Assembly (NCBI RefSeq): GCF_900111815.1
Contig: NZ_LT630004.1
Span: forward strand, 781,671-845,670
Source of the DNA: Bacillus massilinigeriensis
Lineage (GTDB): Bacteria > Bacillota > Bacilli > Bacillales > Cytobacillaceae
DNA length: 64,000 nucleotides
Reading direction: 5' to 3'
Shown here: positions 33,672-42,432 of the stretch, in pieces
Numbering within the stretch: the stretch's first letter is position 1
How the letters are laid out: each line of letters starts with the position of its first letter
Notes under the pieces: model-generated
The model's input: the letters and a program-made list of their open reading frames with translations, nothing else
Told to the model about the DNA's origin: nothing
The model's database searches: none
Translations under genes and position numbers: made by a program

Positions 33672-35162
33672 ATGAGGAAAGCGCTGTTGACTTTCATCTT
33701 AATTCCGGTTCTGCTTTTTTACGCTAACCCAGTAGGGGCTGCGGGAAAAGAAGGACGAAAGTGGCAGGATGAAAATGTTTATTTTTTAATGACGGATAGG
33801 TTCAACAACGGAGATACCACAAATGACTTTAAGGTGGATACGCAGGACATGGAAGCCTTCCAGGGTGGAGACTTCAAGGGAGTCATGGATAAACTTGATT
33901 ATATAAAAGGAATGGGTTTTACGACCATCAGGCTCACTCCAGTGTTTGATAACGGCGAAAAAGGTTATCACGGGTACTGGGTAAAGAACTTCCATCAACC
34001 AGATGAACACTTTGGCAGCATGAAGACGTTCAAGAAGCTTGTAAAAGAAGCCCATAAGCGTGATATAAAAGTGATGGTTGACTTTGTTGTCAATAATGTT
34101 TCACCAGAACACCCTTGGCTGACGGATGGAGAAAAAGAGAATTGGTTCCATCCGGAAGACGGAACAGGAAAAGATGCCATGGTGGAGGACCTCCCTGACC
34201 TCAATCAGGACAACCCTGAAGTGAAAAAGTACTTAATCGATGCGGGGAAATGGTGGATTAAAGAAAGTGGAATCGATGGATATTTTATTGACTCTGCTCA
34301 GCATGTCCCGGAAGCATTCCTGAATGACTTTGCGAAAGAGATGAGAGACGCAAAACATGATTTCTATCTTGTTGCCGATGCTGGCGGCGAGAAATTGAAA
34401 CAGGCCGAAGCATTTGATGCAGTGATTGATTATAGCAAAGTGGAACCGATGAGACAGGCGTTTGCGAAGCCTGACGGGGATTTGGAGGCTGTCGTAAAAG
34501 GCAGCGATTTCAGCAGCGATAAGAGTGCAGGTACTGCAAGAATCTTGGACAATCAGGACTTCGTGCGGTTTACGAAAGAAGCAGTGGATGAGAATCAACA
34601 TCCTGGAACACGGTGGAAGCAAGGATTGACCTACTTGTATACTGTGCCAGGTGTACCGGTTGTTTACTACGGAAGTGAAATTGCTCTGAATGGAGAGAAA
34701 CCGCCTGAAAACCGACGGTTGATGAACTTCAAGACCGATAAGGACCTGATTGATTATATGGCAAAAATCGGCGAACTTCGGAATCAACTTCCTTCATTGA
34801 CAAGAGGTTCAATGGAAGTTCTTTATGCAAAGGGCGGAGTGACAATTTTTAAACGCTCACATGAAAAAGAAACAACAGTAGTGGTTATTAACAATACAGA
34901 GAAATCCCAGGCTGTGAGCATTCCAGAAAAAGAAATTGCAGAAGGTATGGAACTGCGCGGGATGCTTTCCGATGATAAGGTGAAAAGTGAAGATGGTAAA
35001 TATAAAATTGTTCAGGAAAGGGAAGAAGCACAGGTTTTCATGGTAGCGCCTAAATCTGGCTTGAACATTCCATATTTGCTGGCAATGGCTGCTGTGTATG
35101 CTGCATTCTTTGCGTTTATTTTCATTCTGATAAAAAGGGCTAGTAAAAAAAAGAATAATTAA
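33672..35162 (+). CDS. Membrane-anchored alpha-amylase family (GH13) protein with altered catalytic motifs
   Basis: A 496-residue exported protein: signal peptide (residues 1-24), a GH13 barrel (about 30-370), a C-terminal beta domain and one membrane span (about 464-486) with a basic tail. The barrel is recognisable from VYFLMTDRFNNGD, GYHGYW and YYGSE. Catalytic regions are changed: region I DFVVNN (His to Asn142), region II GYFIDSAQH (Arg to Phe205, nucleophile D207 kept), region III VADAGG (Glu to Asp236), region IV LDNQD (His to Gln295). It may be inactive or act on an unusual sugar. ATG 33672 follows GAGGAGGAGCGGGG. Confidence 0.85.
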   Translation: MRKALLTFILIPVLLFYANPVGAAGKEGRKWQDENVYFLMTDRFNNGDTTNDFKVDTQDMEAFQGGDFKGVMDKLDYIKGMGFTTIRLTPVFDNGEKGYHGYWVKNFHQPDEHFGSMKTFKKLVKEAHKRDIKVMVDFVVNNVSPEHPWLTDGEKENWFHPEDGTGKDAMVEDLPDLNQDNPEVKKYLIDAGKWWIKESGIDGYFIDSAQHVPEAFLNDFAKEMRDAKHDFYLVADAGGEKLKQAEAFDAVIDYSKVEPMRQAFAKPDGDLEAVVKGSDFSSDKSAGTARILDNQDFVRFTKEAVDENQHPGTRWKQGLTYLYTVPGVPVVYYGSEIALNGEKPPENRRLMNFKTDKDLIDYMAKIGELRNQLPSLTRGSMEVLYAKGGVTIFKRSHEKETTVVVINNTEKSQAVSIPEKEIAEGMELRGMLSDDKVKSEDGKYKIVQEREEAQVFMVAPKSGLNIPYLLAMAAVYAAFFAFIFILIKRASKKKNN

Positions 35163-35166
35163 ACGA

Positions 35167-35200
35167 AACCGGTCCTTTAATAAAGGGCCGGTTATTGTTA
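35167..35200. terminator. Terminator between the amylase-like gene and the SDR gene
   Basis: AACCGGTCCTTT / AAAGGGCCGGTT stem (one G-T pair) with an AATA-type loop, then TATTGTTAATCGTTTT. It serves two converging genes. Confidence 0.75.
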
Positions 35201-35206
35201 ATCGTT

Positions 35207-36073
35207 TTATCCGTTGACGACCGTGCCGCCGTTCACGTGAATGGTCTGTCCGCTGACATAGGTTGAGTCGTCGCTTGCCAAGTATACGTATGCTGGAGCA
35301 AGCTCAAACGGCTGACCCGCTCTTCCAAACGGTGTATCGGTACCGAACTTCGCTACTTCGTCAGCGTCAAATGTCGATGGGATAAGGGGAGTCCAGATGG
35401 GCCCTGGTGCAACGCTGTTGACCCGGATGCCTTTGTCTGCAAGTGACATTGCAAGGGATCTTGTGAAGGTGACAATGGCTCCTTTTGTCGCAGAATAATC
35501 GATCAGCTTCGGATTTCCTTTATAAGCTGTAATGGATGATGTGTTGATAATCGCGCTGCCTTTCTGAAGATGCGGCAATGCTGCTTTCGTCAGATGGAAC
35601 ACTGAAAAGATATTGGTGCGGAACGTTTTTTCCAGCTGTTCTGCAGAAATATCCAGAAGGCTGTCCTGCGGATGCTGTTCTGCAGCATTATTAACAAGGA
35701 TGTCCAGCTTGCCAAAACGATCCATCGTTTTTTCCACGACTTCTTTGCAGAATACCTCATTCCCAAGGTCACCTGCTAAGAGAAGGCATTCACTTCCTTC
35801 TGCTTCGACAAGACGTTTTGTTTCGTTCGCATCCTCACTTTCTTCTAGGTAGACAATTGCCACATCGCATCCTTCTTTGGCAAAATAAACAGCTACAGAT
35901 TTTCCAATCCCGCTGTCCCCACCTGTGATTAAAGCTGTTTTTCCTTTAAGCTTGTCCGCCCCTTTATAATAATCGGCAATATTGACAGGTTCCGGATTCA
36001 TTTCTCCTTCGGTTCCAGGCTGCTGATTTTGATGCTGTGGTGGAAAACCTTGCTTGTTTTCATTTGTCATCAT
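35207..36073 (-). CDS. Short-chain dehydrogenase/reductase (YhxC/YdaD-like)
   Basis: A 288-residue SDR of the long N-terminal type seen in YhxC, YhxD and YdaD of B. subtilis. The N-terminal tail is PPQHQNQQPG; the NAD(P) site is TGGDSGIGKS (about 50-59), NNAAE follows, and the catalytic residues are S in INTSSITAYKG and YSATKG. The end VSGQTIHVNGGTVVNG is typical. GAAGGAGTGAC lies before ATG 36073. General stress proteins of this type are common; the substrate is unknown. Confidence 0.88.
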   Translation of the reverse strand: MMTNENKQGFPPQHQNQQPGTEGEMNPEPVNIADYYKGADKLKGKTALITGGDSGIGKSVAVYFAKEGCDVAIVYLEESEDANETKRLVEAEGSECLLLAGDLGNEVFCKEVVEKTMDRFGKLDILVNNAAEQHPQDSLLDISAEQLEKTFRTNIFSVFHLTKAALPHLQKGSAIINTSSITAYKGNPKLIDYSATKGAIVTFTRSLAMSLADKGIRVNSVAPGPIWTPLIPSTFDADEVAKFGTDTPFGRAGQPFELAPAYVYLASDDSTYVSGQTIHVNGGTVVNG

Positions 36074-36222
36074 CGCGTCACTCCTTCATATAACATTTCA
36101 TATTACTTACATTCCTTCTTATCGTGTAATAAAAACGTGGAAATAACTTCTATGGAAAGACGGCTTCTTGTGAAAAAGGAAGAGTTTTTGGGGGTTGGGG
36201 ATTTAATTGTGTTGTTTCCAAA

Positions 36223-36267
36223 TATTGCAAAAAACCTCCACCATGTTAGGTGGCGGTTTTTTGCAAT
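36223..36267. terminator. Strong bidirectional terminator
   Basis: ATTGCAAAAAACC-CCACC / GGTGG-GGTTTTTTGCAAT, a stem of about 18 pairs with one mismatch. It ends the CoA-disulfide reductase transcript on the minus strand. Confidence 0.85.
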
Positions 36268-36271
36268 GTTA

Positions 36272-37924
36272 TTACTGATGGTATTTCTTGTACATAGAGT
36301 AAGTTTTATATCCGCCAGTCAGATTTTTTACTTTAAAGCCGTTTTGCGAAAGGATTCTTGAAGCGAGATAGCCTCTGAGACCCACCTGGCAGGTGATTAG
36401 AATAGTCTTGTCTTTCGGAAGTTCGTCCAGCCTTCCCCTGAGCTCATCGAGAGGAATATTGATTGATCCGCTGATGCAGCCGGAACCACATTCCTTTTCC
36501 GTCCTGACATCCAATAAATATCCGCCATCTTTCACCAAGTCATCGACTTCATGATAATGGAGGGTCTCCATCATTCCATCGACAATATTAGCTGCAACGT
36601 AGCCTGCCATGTTGACAGGATCTTTAGCAGAAGAAAACGGTGGGGCGTAGGCAAGCTCAAGCTCCTGGAGGTCATGGACGCTCAATCCTCCTCGGATGGC
36701 TGTAGCAATAACGTCAATTCTCTTATCTACTCCATCTTTTCCAACCGCTTGCGCTCCAAAGATTTTCCCAGTTTCTTTATCAAAAATTAGCTTCAGAGAG
36801 ATTGGCTCCGCTCCAGGGTAATAGCCTGCATGTGAAAGTGGGTGGATATGGACAGCTTCATATTGTATGCCAAGTCGTTTTAAAGTTTTTTCGTTATTGC
36901 CGGTCACTGCAGCAGTAAGGTCGAACACCTTAACAATGGATGTTCCGAGCGTCCCTGGATAGCCTATATTGCGTCCGCATATACTGTGGGCAACAATATG
37001 GGCCTGGCGGTTTGCAGGCCATGCGAGCGGAATCATGGCAGGTTTGCCGTTGATATAGTCTCTAGTCTCAATAGCATCTCCAAGGGCGTAAATGGTTGGT
37101 TCTGATGTTTGGTGATGACTGTTTACTTTAATGCCGCCACGTTCACCGAGCTCTAAACCTGCTTCTTTTGCAAGACTGTTTTCAGGTGCGACACCAATGG
37201 CAATTATGAGGAGGTCAGCCTCTACGGATGTTCCGCTTTCCAGCATGATTCTTTTGCCGCTTTCGACAACGTCTTGAATCCCATCTCCAAGAATCAGTTC
37301 CACACCTTTATCGCGGAGGTAGTCTTCTACAATTGCGGCCATTTCAGGGTCCAGTGGAGCCATCACTTGGTTTGACTTTTCAACGATTTTAACATCTAGA
37401 CCGGCCATCACAAGGTTTTCCGCCATTTCCAGTCCAATGAATCCTCCGCCAATGACAACAGCACTTTTCGGCTGAGCGTTTACGACGTAATCGTTTATTC
37501 GGTCCATGTCAGGAATGTTTCTTAATGTAAAAACATTAGCTCTTTTAAGGCCTTCGATTGGCGGGACGATCGGTTTCGCACCAGGCGATAGGATCAAGAC
37601 ATCATAGGTGTCTTCAAATAATTCCCCTGTTCTTAAGTCCTGTGCAGTGATGCTCTTCTTCTCAGGATGAATGCTTTTCACTTCAGTTAAGTTTTTTATA
37701 GCGATGTTATATCGTGTCTGCATACCTTCGACTGTCTGCAAGAGAAGCTTAGAGCGGTCTTCAATCACACCGCTTATATGGTAAGGCAAGCCGCAGTTTG
37801 CAAACGAAATGAATTCCCCGCGTTCGTAAATGGTGATTTCAGCTTGTTCATCAAGCCTTCTCAGCTTTGTTGCTGTAGTAGCACCACCTGCGACGCCGCC
37901 TACAATAATGATTCTCTTTTTCAT
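36272..37924 (-). CDS. cdr: CoA-disulfide reductase with rhodanese domain
   Basis: A 550-residue fusion. Residues 1-430 are a flavin-dependent CoA-disulfide (persulfide) reductase: FAD motif IIIVGGVAGGATTATKLRR, active cysteine C44 in SFANCGLPYH, and GDAIE near residue 300. Residues 450-550 are a rhodanese domain with C512 in ITCQVGLRGY. Such CoADR-RHD enzymes reduce CoA persulfide or disulfide in thiol balance and sulfide handling. Start ATG 37924 has GGAGGG about 10 bases upstream. An ATACC-N6-GGTAT operator-like palindrome lies just above. Confidence 0.9.
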   Translation of the reverse strand: MKKRIIIVGGVAGGATTATKLRRLDEQAEITIYERGEFISFANCGLPYHISGVIEDRSKLLLQTVEGMQTRYNIAIKNLTEVKSIHPEKKSITAQDLRTGELFEDTYDVLILSPGAKPIVPPIEGLKRANVFTLRNIPDMDRINDYVVNAQPKSAVVIGGGFIGLEMAENLVMAGLDVKIVEKSNQVMAPLDPEMAAIVEDYLRDKGVELILGDGIQDVVESGKRIMLESGTSVEADLLIIAIGVAPENSLAKEAGLELGERGGIKVNSHHQTSEPTIYALGDAIETRDYINGKPAMIPLAWPANRQAHIVAHSICGRNIGYPGTLGTSIVKVFDLTAAVTGNNEKTLKRLGIQYEAVHIHPLSHAGYYPGAEPISLKLIFDKETGKIFGAQAVGKDGVDKRIDVIATAIRGGLSVHDLQELELAYAPPFSSAKDPVNMAGYVAANIVDGMMETLHYHEVDDLVKDGGYLLDVRTEKECGSGCISGSINIPLDELRGRLDELPKDKTILITCQVGLRGYLASRILSQNGFKVKNLTGGYKTYSMYKKYHQ

Positions 37925-37946
37925 CTTAATGATCCCTCCAATCGAT

Positions 37947-37962
37947 ATACCATTTATGGTAT
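37947..37962 (-). promoter_or_regulatory. ATACCAT...ATGGTAT palindrome upstream of the CoA-disulfide reductase gene
   Basis: ATACCATTTATGGTAT is a near-perfect palindrome 23 bases before the start codon. The ATACC-N6-GGTAT pattern resembles sites of CsoR/CstR family repressors, and CstR is known to control persulfide genes. No such regulator lies in the window, so the link is inference. Confidence 0.5.
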
Positions 37963-38021
37963 TTGAAGCATAAGCCATAAAAAAAGCAGCTTTACAATAT
38001 GGAGATTATGTGACAAAAATA

Positions 38022-38058
38022 AGAAAAACGGACAAAAGCTAAGGATTTCTGTCCGTCT
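38022..38058 (-). terminator. Terminator of yajQ (minus strand)
   Basis: ACGGACA / TGTCCGT stem; on the minus strand the T-run TTTTTCTT follows. Confidence 0.72.
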
Positions 38059-38080
38059 TCTAAAATTAAGGGTACGCTAA

Positions 38081-38572
38081 TTAACGGTAGTTAACAAACT
38101 GTACATCCACAGTTAAATCCAAGGATTTGACGCCAGCGATAACTTGTTGAAGGTCATCGCGGTTTTTTCCTGTCACGCGAATTTGGTCATCTTGCATTTG
38201 GCTTTTCACTTTAATACCGCTGTTTTTAATCATCGTATTTATCTTCTTTGCATTTTCTTTGTCAATGCCTTGCACAAGCTTGGCACGCTGACGGATTGTT
38301 CCGCCAGATGCACCTTCAGTTTTGCCATAATCAAGGTTTTTTACTGGAACACCACGTTTGATCAATTTGCTGAACAGGACGTCTTTCAGCTGCTCAAGCT
38401 TATATTCATCGTCTGAGACAAGAACAATTTCTTCCTTTTCCAGCTTGATGTCACTTTTGCTGCCTTTGAAGTCATAGCGGTTCTGGATTTCCTTCATGGC
38501 AATATTGACTGCATTTGTTACTTCAGAATAATCTACTTTGGATACAATATCGAATGAGCTCTCTTTTGACAT
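38081..38572 (-). CDS. yajQ: YajQ family nucleotide-binding protein (YitK)
   Basis: A 163-residue cytoplasmic protein with the two-ferredoxin-fold YajQ domain: [20 protein letters not shown] at the start, [13 protein letters not shown], and [20 protein letters not shown]. Some relatives bind cyclic-di-GMP or RNA; the role in bacilli is unknown. In B. subtilis it is yitK, next to yitL as here. Divergent from yitL. Confidence 0.9.
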   Translation of the reverse strand: MSKESSFDIVSKVDYSEVTNAVNIAMKEIQNRYDFKGSKSDIKLEKEEIVLVSDDEYKLEQLKDVLFSKLIKRGVPVKNLDYGKTEGASGGTIRQRAKLVQGIDKENAKKINTMIKNSGIKVKSQMQDDQIRVTGKNRDDLQQVIAGVKSLDLTVDVQFVNYR

Positions 38573-38677
38573 GCTAACCTCCGAAAACGTTTTTCAATCT
38601 GCTTTTATTATAGTAAAATATAGCAGTTCAAACAACTTTCGGTGAAAAATAACGGTACTATTAACAGGAGGACTAAA

Positions 38678-39562
38678 ATGTCTTTAAATGAATATACAGG
38701 ACAGACAATTGAATTGGAAGCTGTTAGGGAAAGTGAGTATGGATATTTTCTTTCAGATGGAGAGCAGGATGTATTGCTCCATGTAAACGATACAGACAGG
38801 GAAATAAAGATAGGAGAGAAAGTGCTTGTTTTTCTCTATGTAGATTCCCATGGGAGGCTTGCAGCAACAACAACCATTCCAGCTATCACTGTTGGAGTAT
38901 ATGGGTGGGCCCCTGTAGTGGAACGGAAGCAGGGAATCGGTGTATTTCTTGATATTGGCTTACGAAAGGATATTCTTCTCGGAGAGGAGGATCTGCCTGT
39001 TATGCAATCAGTCTGGCCGGAAAAAGGAGATATGATTTATATTACCTTGAGGGTCAATAAGAATAATCTCATTTACGCAAGGATGGCAACAGATCCTGTA
39101 ATTGAATCCATCAGTATTCCTGCCACAAGGAAAGATTTTAACCGGAATGTCCATGGCTATATTTACCGAACCGCACGCGTCGGCAGCTGGATATATACTG
39201 CGGAAGGATTCAAAGGTTTCATACATGAATCTCAACGAAGGAAAGAGCCGCGGATTGGAGAAAAGGTAGAAGGCAGAATTATTGACGTGAAAGAGGATGG
39301 AACGGTCAATCTTTCCTTATTGCCTCGTAAGCAGGAAGCGGTGGTGGAAGATGCGGAAAAAATAATGGAATACCTCGAGTCTAGAAATGGGGCAATGCCT
39401 TACAGTGATAAAAGCATGGCAGAGGATATAATGGAACGTTTCGAGATGAGCAAGGCTTCTTTTAAGCGTGCGCTTGGCCGGCTTTTGAAAGAGGGGAAAA
39501 TTTATCAGGAAAAAGGATGGACGTATATAAAAGAAGAGGAAAACACGCAGGGAGAATCATAA
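38678..39562 (+). CDS. yitL: CvfB family S1 RNA-binding protein YitL
   Basis: A 294-residue protein of the CvfB family. It has three S1-like OB domains (YGYFLSDGEQDVLLHVND; GVFLDIGLRKDILLGEEDLP; EGFKGFIHESQR) and a C-terminal winged helix (SKASFKRALGRLLKEGKIY). CvfB affects virulence gene expression and RNA stability in Staphylococcus; here it is likely an RNA-binding regulator. ATG 38678 follows AGGAGG; the frame is open for 12 codons upstream. Confidence 0.9.
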   Translation: MSLNEYTGQTIELEAVRESEYGYFLSDGEQDVLLHVNDTDREIKIGEKVLVFLYVDSHGRLAATTTIPAITVGVYGWAPVVERKQGIGVFLDIGLRKDILLGEEDLPVMQSVWPEKGDMIYITLRVNKNNLIYARMATDPVIESISIPATRKDFNRNVHGYIYRTARVGSWIYTAEGFKGFIHESQRRKEPRIGEKVEGRIIDVKEDGTVNLSLLPRKQEAVVEDAEKIMEYLESRNGAMPYSDKSMAEDIMERFEMSKASFKRALGRLLKEGKIYQEKGWTYIKEEENTQGES

Positions 39563-39586
39563 AAAGCGGCAAGCGCCGCTTTTTGC
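39561..39586 (+). terminator. Terminator after yitL
   Basis: AAAAAGCGGC / GCCGCTTTTT perfect stem with an AAGC loop at the yitL stop codon. It overlaps the stop. Confidence 0.88.
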
Positions 39587-39593
39587 CATTCCA

Positions 39594-39725
39594 CTATTTG
39601 TGATCAGTTTTCTTTGAATAATCATGCTTCCCTGCTTTACGGTTCTTTTCACGGAGCATATTCTTCTCATGATTCATCGCATTATGATCTTGCGCTTTCT
39701 TGTCATTGTCGGAAGTATGCGGCAT
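39594..39725 (-). CDS. DUF3941 family small basic protein
   Basis: A 43-residue, highly charged protein: MPHTSDNDKKAQDHNAMNHE followed by KNMLREKNRKAGKHDYSKKT. It resembles small Bacillus proteins of the DUF3941 family. AAGGAGG lies before the ATG at 39725. Rich in K, H and N with no hydrophobic core, so probably disordered; a spore or nucleic-acid role is possible but unproved. Confidence 0.72.
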   Translation of the reverse strand: MPHTSDNDKKAQDHNAMNHEKNMLREKNRKAGKHDYSKKTDHK

Positions 39726-39802
39726 GCCATATCCTCCTTTCTGAAAGAATAATAACAATCATTAGGATGCCGGAAAAGAAAGAGGAATATGCGGTCTGAA
39801 AA

Positions 39803-39829
39803 ATGAAAAAGGCTGCCAAACGGCAGCCT
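39803..39829 (-). terminator. Terminator of yitS (minus strand)
   Basis: AGGCTGCC / GGCAGCCT stem with an AAAC loop; TTTTTCATTTTT follows on the minus strand. Confidence 0.8.
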
Positions 39830-39840
39830 CTAGTGATATA

Positions 39841-40701
39841 TTATGATGGCAGTTGGTTTAAGAAAAATATAGCGATTGTGCCCGGTCCGGTATGGGAACC
39901 GATTGCGGCACCTATTGAGCTAATCTCGATATTGGCAGGATGGAATTCTTGCGAAATCATTTCCTTCAATTCGGCTGCAGTTTCTGCATCGTCTGCATGG
40001 CTGATTCCGATGATCTGTTTTTCAAGAGAGGCTCCACGCTCTTTCATTATTTCAATGATTCGCCTGAGCAGCTTTTTCTTTCCGCGGATTTTTTCGATTG
40101 GAACTAACTTGCCATCCTCTACATTAAGAAGAGGCTTAATATTGAGAAGTCCGCCGACAAAAGCGGAAGTTTTCGATACCCGGCCGCCTTTAGCAAGATA
40201 GTCGAGGTCATCCACTGAAAATAGGTGTTCCATATGCTTGCTCCGAAATACGATATCTTTCAAGATTTCCTCTTTGGTGGCGGAATTTCTAGCAAGGTTT
40301 GCCGCTTCCATCACTAAAAGGCCGAAGCCGAGCGAAGCGCATTTCGAATCTATAACGCTTAGATTAAATTCAGGATAATCTTCTTTTACCTGTTCGAGAA
40401 TCATGACAGCTGTCTGATAAGTTCCTGACAATTCGGAAGAAAATGCTATGTATATTCCATCCTGGCCAGTTTTGGCCATTTCGGTAAAAAGCTCCTTTAG
40501 CGTGGCAGGAGAAGCCTGAGAGGTCTTTGGATAGATACCATTTCGTATAGAATTGTAAACCTGGGAAGGATGTATTGTTTTCAGGTCCTCAAATTCCTTG
40601 CCATCGAGATGGACCTTTAAAGGAATGAGCGTTATGTCATTGCTTTCATAATACTCAAGCGGAAGATCACACGCGCTGTCAGCTAATAATTTTATTGCCA
40701 T
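39841..40701 (-). CDS. yitS: DegV family fatty-acid-binding protein YitS
   Basis: A 286-residue DegV-fold protein. The family marks are MAIKLLADSACDLP, KTSQASPATL, FSSELSGTYQTA and DDLDYLAKGGRVSKTSAFVGGLLNIKPLL. DegV (FakB-like) proteins bind a fatty acid that FakA phosphorylates for phospholipid synthesis; that function is inferred for YitS. Beside yitT as in B. subtilis. The start is ATG 40701. Confidence 0.88.
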   Translation of the reverse strand: MAIKLLADSACDLPLEYYESNDITLIPLKVHLDGKEFEDLKTIHPSQVYNSIRNGIYPKTSQASPATLKELFTEMAKTGQDGIYIAFSSELSGTYQTAVMILEQVKEDYPEFNLSVIDSKCASLGFGLLVMEAANLARNSATKEEILKDIVFRSKHMEHLFSVDDLDYLAKGGRVSKTSAFVGGLLNIKPLLNVEDGKLVPIEKIRGKKKLLRRIIEIMKERGASLEKQIIGISHADDAETAAELKEMISQEFHPANIEISSIGAAIGSHTGPGTIAIFFLNQLPS

Positions 40702-40827
40702 GAATATTCACCTGCTTTCAACAATGAGATACTTTTAGTTTAATTGTTTGTGGATAAAAATACAATGAGTAGTGTATGGTAATGGAAAAATATGTGATGA
40801 ATAATATTAAATTTGGAGGGGATAAAC

Positions 40828-41670
40828 ATGATGTTGGAGCAAACGAAAAAATTTATCATCGTCATGGCTGGAGCCTTACTCAACGCAATCGCAATGAACC
40901 TATTCTTAATCCCGGCTAATATTTACGCAAGCGGGTTTGCAGGGGCAGCTCAGTTGATTTCGAGCATTCTTGAAGGATTCACTCCTTTCAGGCTATCGAC
41001 AGGGATACTGTTGTTCCTTCTCAACGTGCCTGTGACAATCATTGCATGGAAAAAAGTCGGAAAGGAATTTACTTTTTACAGCTTCCTGTCCGTTTTCGCA
41101 ATGTCGTTCTTTCTTGAAGTGATTCCTATAAAGCATGTCTCAAGTGATATTTTGCTCAACGCTGTATTTGGCGGCGTCATCGCAGCTGTCGGTGTCGGCA
41201 TGACGTTGAAATGGGGGGCTTCGACAGGCGGAATGGATATTGTCGCGATGCTCCTTTCGCGGGTAAAAGATAGACCTGTTGGAACATACTTCTTTACTTT
41301 GAACAGCATCATCATCATTACAGCTGGGTATCTTTATGGATGGGAAAAAGCCTTGTATACATTGGTAACTCTTTACGCTTCTACAAGAGTAATTGATGCA
41401 ATCCATACACGCCATGAAAAACTGACGGCAATGATTGTAACAAAGAAATCTGAAGAACTGAAAAATGCAATCTATGCTGGCCTTGAACGGGGAATAACCA
41501 CTGTCCCTGCAAAAGGGGCCTTCACGAATGAAACGAAAGACATGATGATTATTGTCATTACTAGGTATGAATTGTATGACCTTGAGCGAATCATAAAAGA
41601 AGTAGATCCCCATGCGTTTACCAACCTTGTTGAAACAACGGGAATCCTAGGGTTTTTCAGGAAAGACTAA
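40828..41670 (+). CDS. yitT: YitT family membrane protein
   Basis: A 280-residue protein with five or six hydrophobic segments and the DUF161 repeat (GFAGAAQLIS; TGGMDIVAMLLSR) plus a soluble C-terminal DUF2179 domain (TTVPAKGAFTNETKDMMIIV). ATG 40828 follows GGAGGGG. Some relatives are suggested transporters; the substrate is unknown. It lies 13 bases before the inhibitor-like gene. Confidence 0.88.
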   Translation: MMLEQTKKFIIVMAGALLNAIAMNLFLIPANIYASGFAGAAQLISSILEGFTPFRLSTGILLFLLNVPVTIIAWKKVGKEFTFYSFLSVFAMSFFLEVIPIKHVSSDILLNAVFGGVIAAVGVGMTLKWGASTGGMDIVAMLLSRVKDRPVGTYFFTLNSIIIITAGYLYGWEKALYTLVTLYASTRVIDAIHTRHEKLTAMIVTKKSEELKNAIYAGLERGITTVPAKGAFTNETKDMMIIVITRYELYDLERIIKEVDPHAFTNLVETTGILGFFRKD

Positions 41671-41683
41671 CGGAGGTGCTTCG

Positions 41684-42181
41684 ATGAAACGCTGCTTTTC
41701 TTTGCTTATCATTTTGACATTTTTGACTTTCCCTGTAGATGTGACGAGTGTAAAGAGGCAAGGAACTGGCAGTGGTGTCCAATTTTCTATCAATGCTGTT
41801 TCAGAAAGAGATCGTGTCATTTTTTATCTCGAACTGAAAAATGACAGTGCAAGCGAGGTTGAACTATTGTTTCCAACCTCCCAGGAATATGAAATCATTG
41901 TCACCGATTCGAAAGGTCAGGAAGTGTATCGCTTTTCAGATGGAAAAGCGTTTGCCCAAGCGTTAAAAAAGGTTAGGCTAAAGCCTGGAGAGAAAAAGCG
42001 TTGGTCGGAAAGCTGGAACTACATGGTAGAGGATAAAATGGCGGAGTCGGGAAAAGCAACGGCTCAAGCGATTTTGAAAGCTCGCATTGTGAACAATAAA
42101 GAGAATCTTAAGCTTCAAGACAGAAAAAGATTTGCTATTCCATTCAATACAGATGATAAACATCCATCCAATTGTGATTGA
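41684..42181 (+). CDS. BsuPI-related (intracellular proteinase inhibitor-like) protein with signal peptide
   Basis: A 165-residue protein. It opens with a hydrophobic signal sequence (CFSLLIILTFLTFPVDV) and is followed by a beta-sandwich of the BsuPI type: VIFYLELKNDSASEVELLFP, EYEIIVTDSKGQEVYRFSDG, LKPGEKKRWSESWN. In B. subtilis ipi also follows yitT, but its product lacks a signal peptide. This form should act outside the membrane. Inhibition of a protease is inferred only from the fold. Confidence 0.75.
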   Translation: MKRCFSLLIILTFLTFPVDVTSVKRQGTGSGVQFSINAVSERDRVIFYLELKNDSASEVELLFPTSQEYEIIVTDSKGQEVYRFSDGKAFAQALKKVRLKPGEKKRWSESWNYMVEDKMAESGKATAQAILKARIVNNKENLKLQDRKRFAIPFNTDDKHPSNCD

Positions 42182-42193
42182 AAATATGAATTA

Positions 42194-42230
42194 ATGCAAA
42201 AAGCTGGCGCACTGTGCCAGCTTTTTGCAT
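42194..42230. terminator. Strong terminator after the inhibitor-like gene
   Basis: A perfect 15-base-pair stem, ATGCAAAAAGCTGGC / GCCAGCTTTTTGCAT, with loop GCACTGT. It lies between converging genes and can work both ways. Confidence 0.88.
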
Positions 42231-42241
42231 GTTAAGGCATT

Positions 42242-42430
42242 TTACCCTTTTACCGAGTCAAGCTCATCCTGCAAATCCCTTAGCTGTTTCTTTTCGGCGA
42301 GCGTGGAATTAGCAAAGGCTGATGAAAGGGAGTTTTCAGCAATCTGAACTGCTTTTTCCCTTTCTCCTGAAGGAGCAGAAATGGCCGAGTGGACTGCCTG
42401 TCTTGCTTCCTGGAATAGTTTATTGCCCAT
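42242..42430 (-). CDS. DUF3813 family small protein
   Basis: A 62-residue acidic helical protein, MGNKLFQEARQAVHSAISAP onward, with SSAFANSTLAEKKQLRDLQDEL, fitting the DUF3813 family of Bacillus. Its ribosome binding site (GGGGGA) overlaps the stop of the preceding 50-residue gene, so the two are coupled. Function is unknown. Confidence 0.75.
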   Translation of the reverse strand: MGNKLFQEARQAVHSAISAPSGEREKAVQIAENSLSSAFANSTLAEKKQLRDLQDELDSVKG

Positions 42431-42432
42431 TG

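Noticed and set aside
36029-36361. 110-codon plus-strand frame between SDR and CoA-disulfide reductase genes
   Set aside because: It runs through a terminator and both minus-strand genes; no plausible start.
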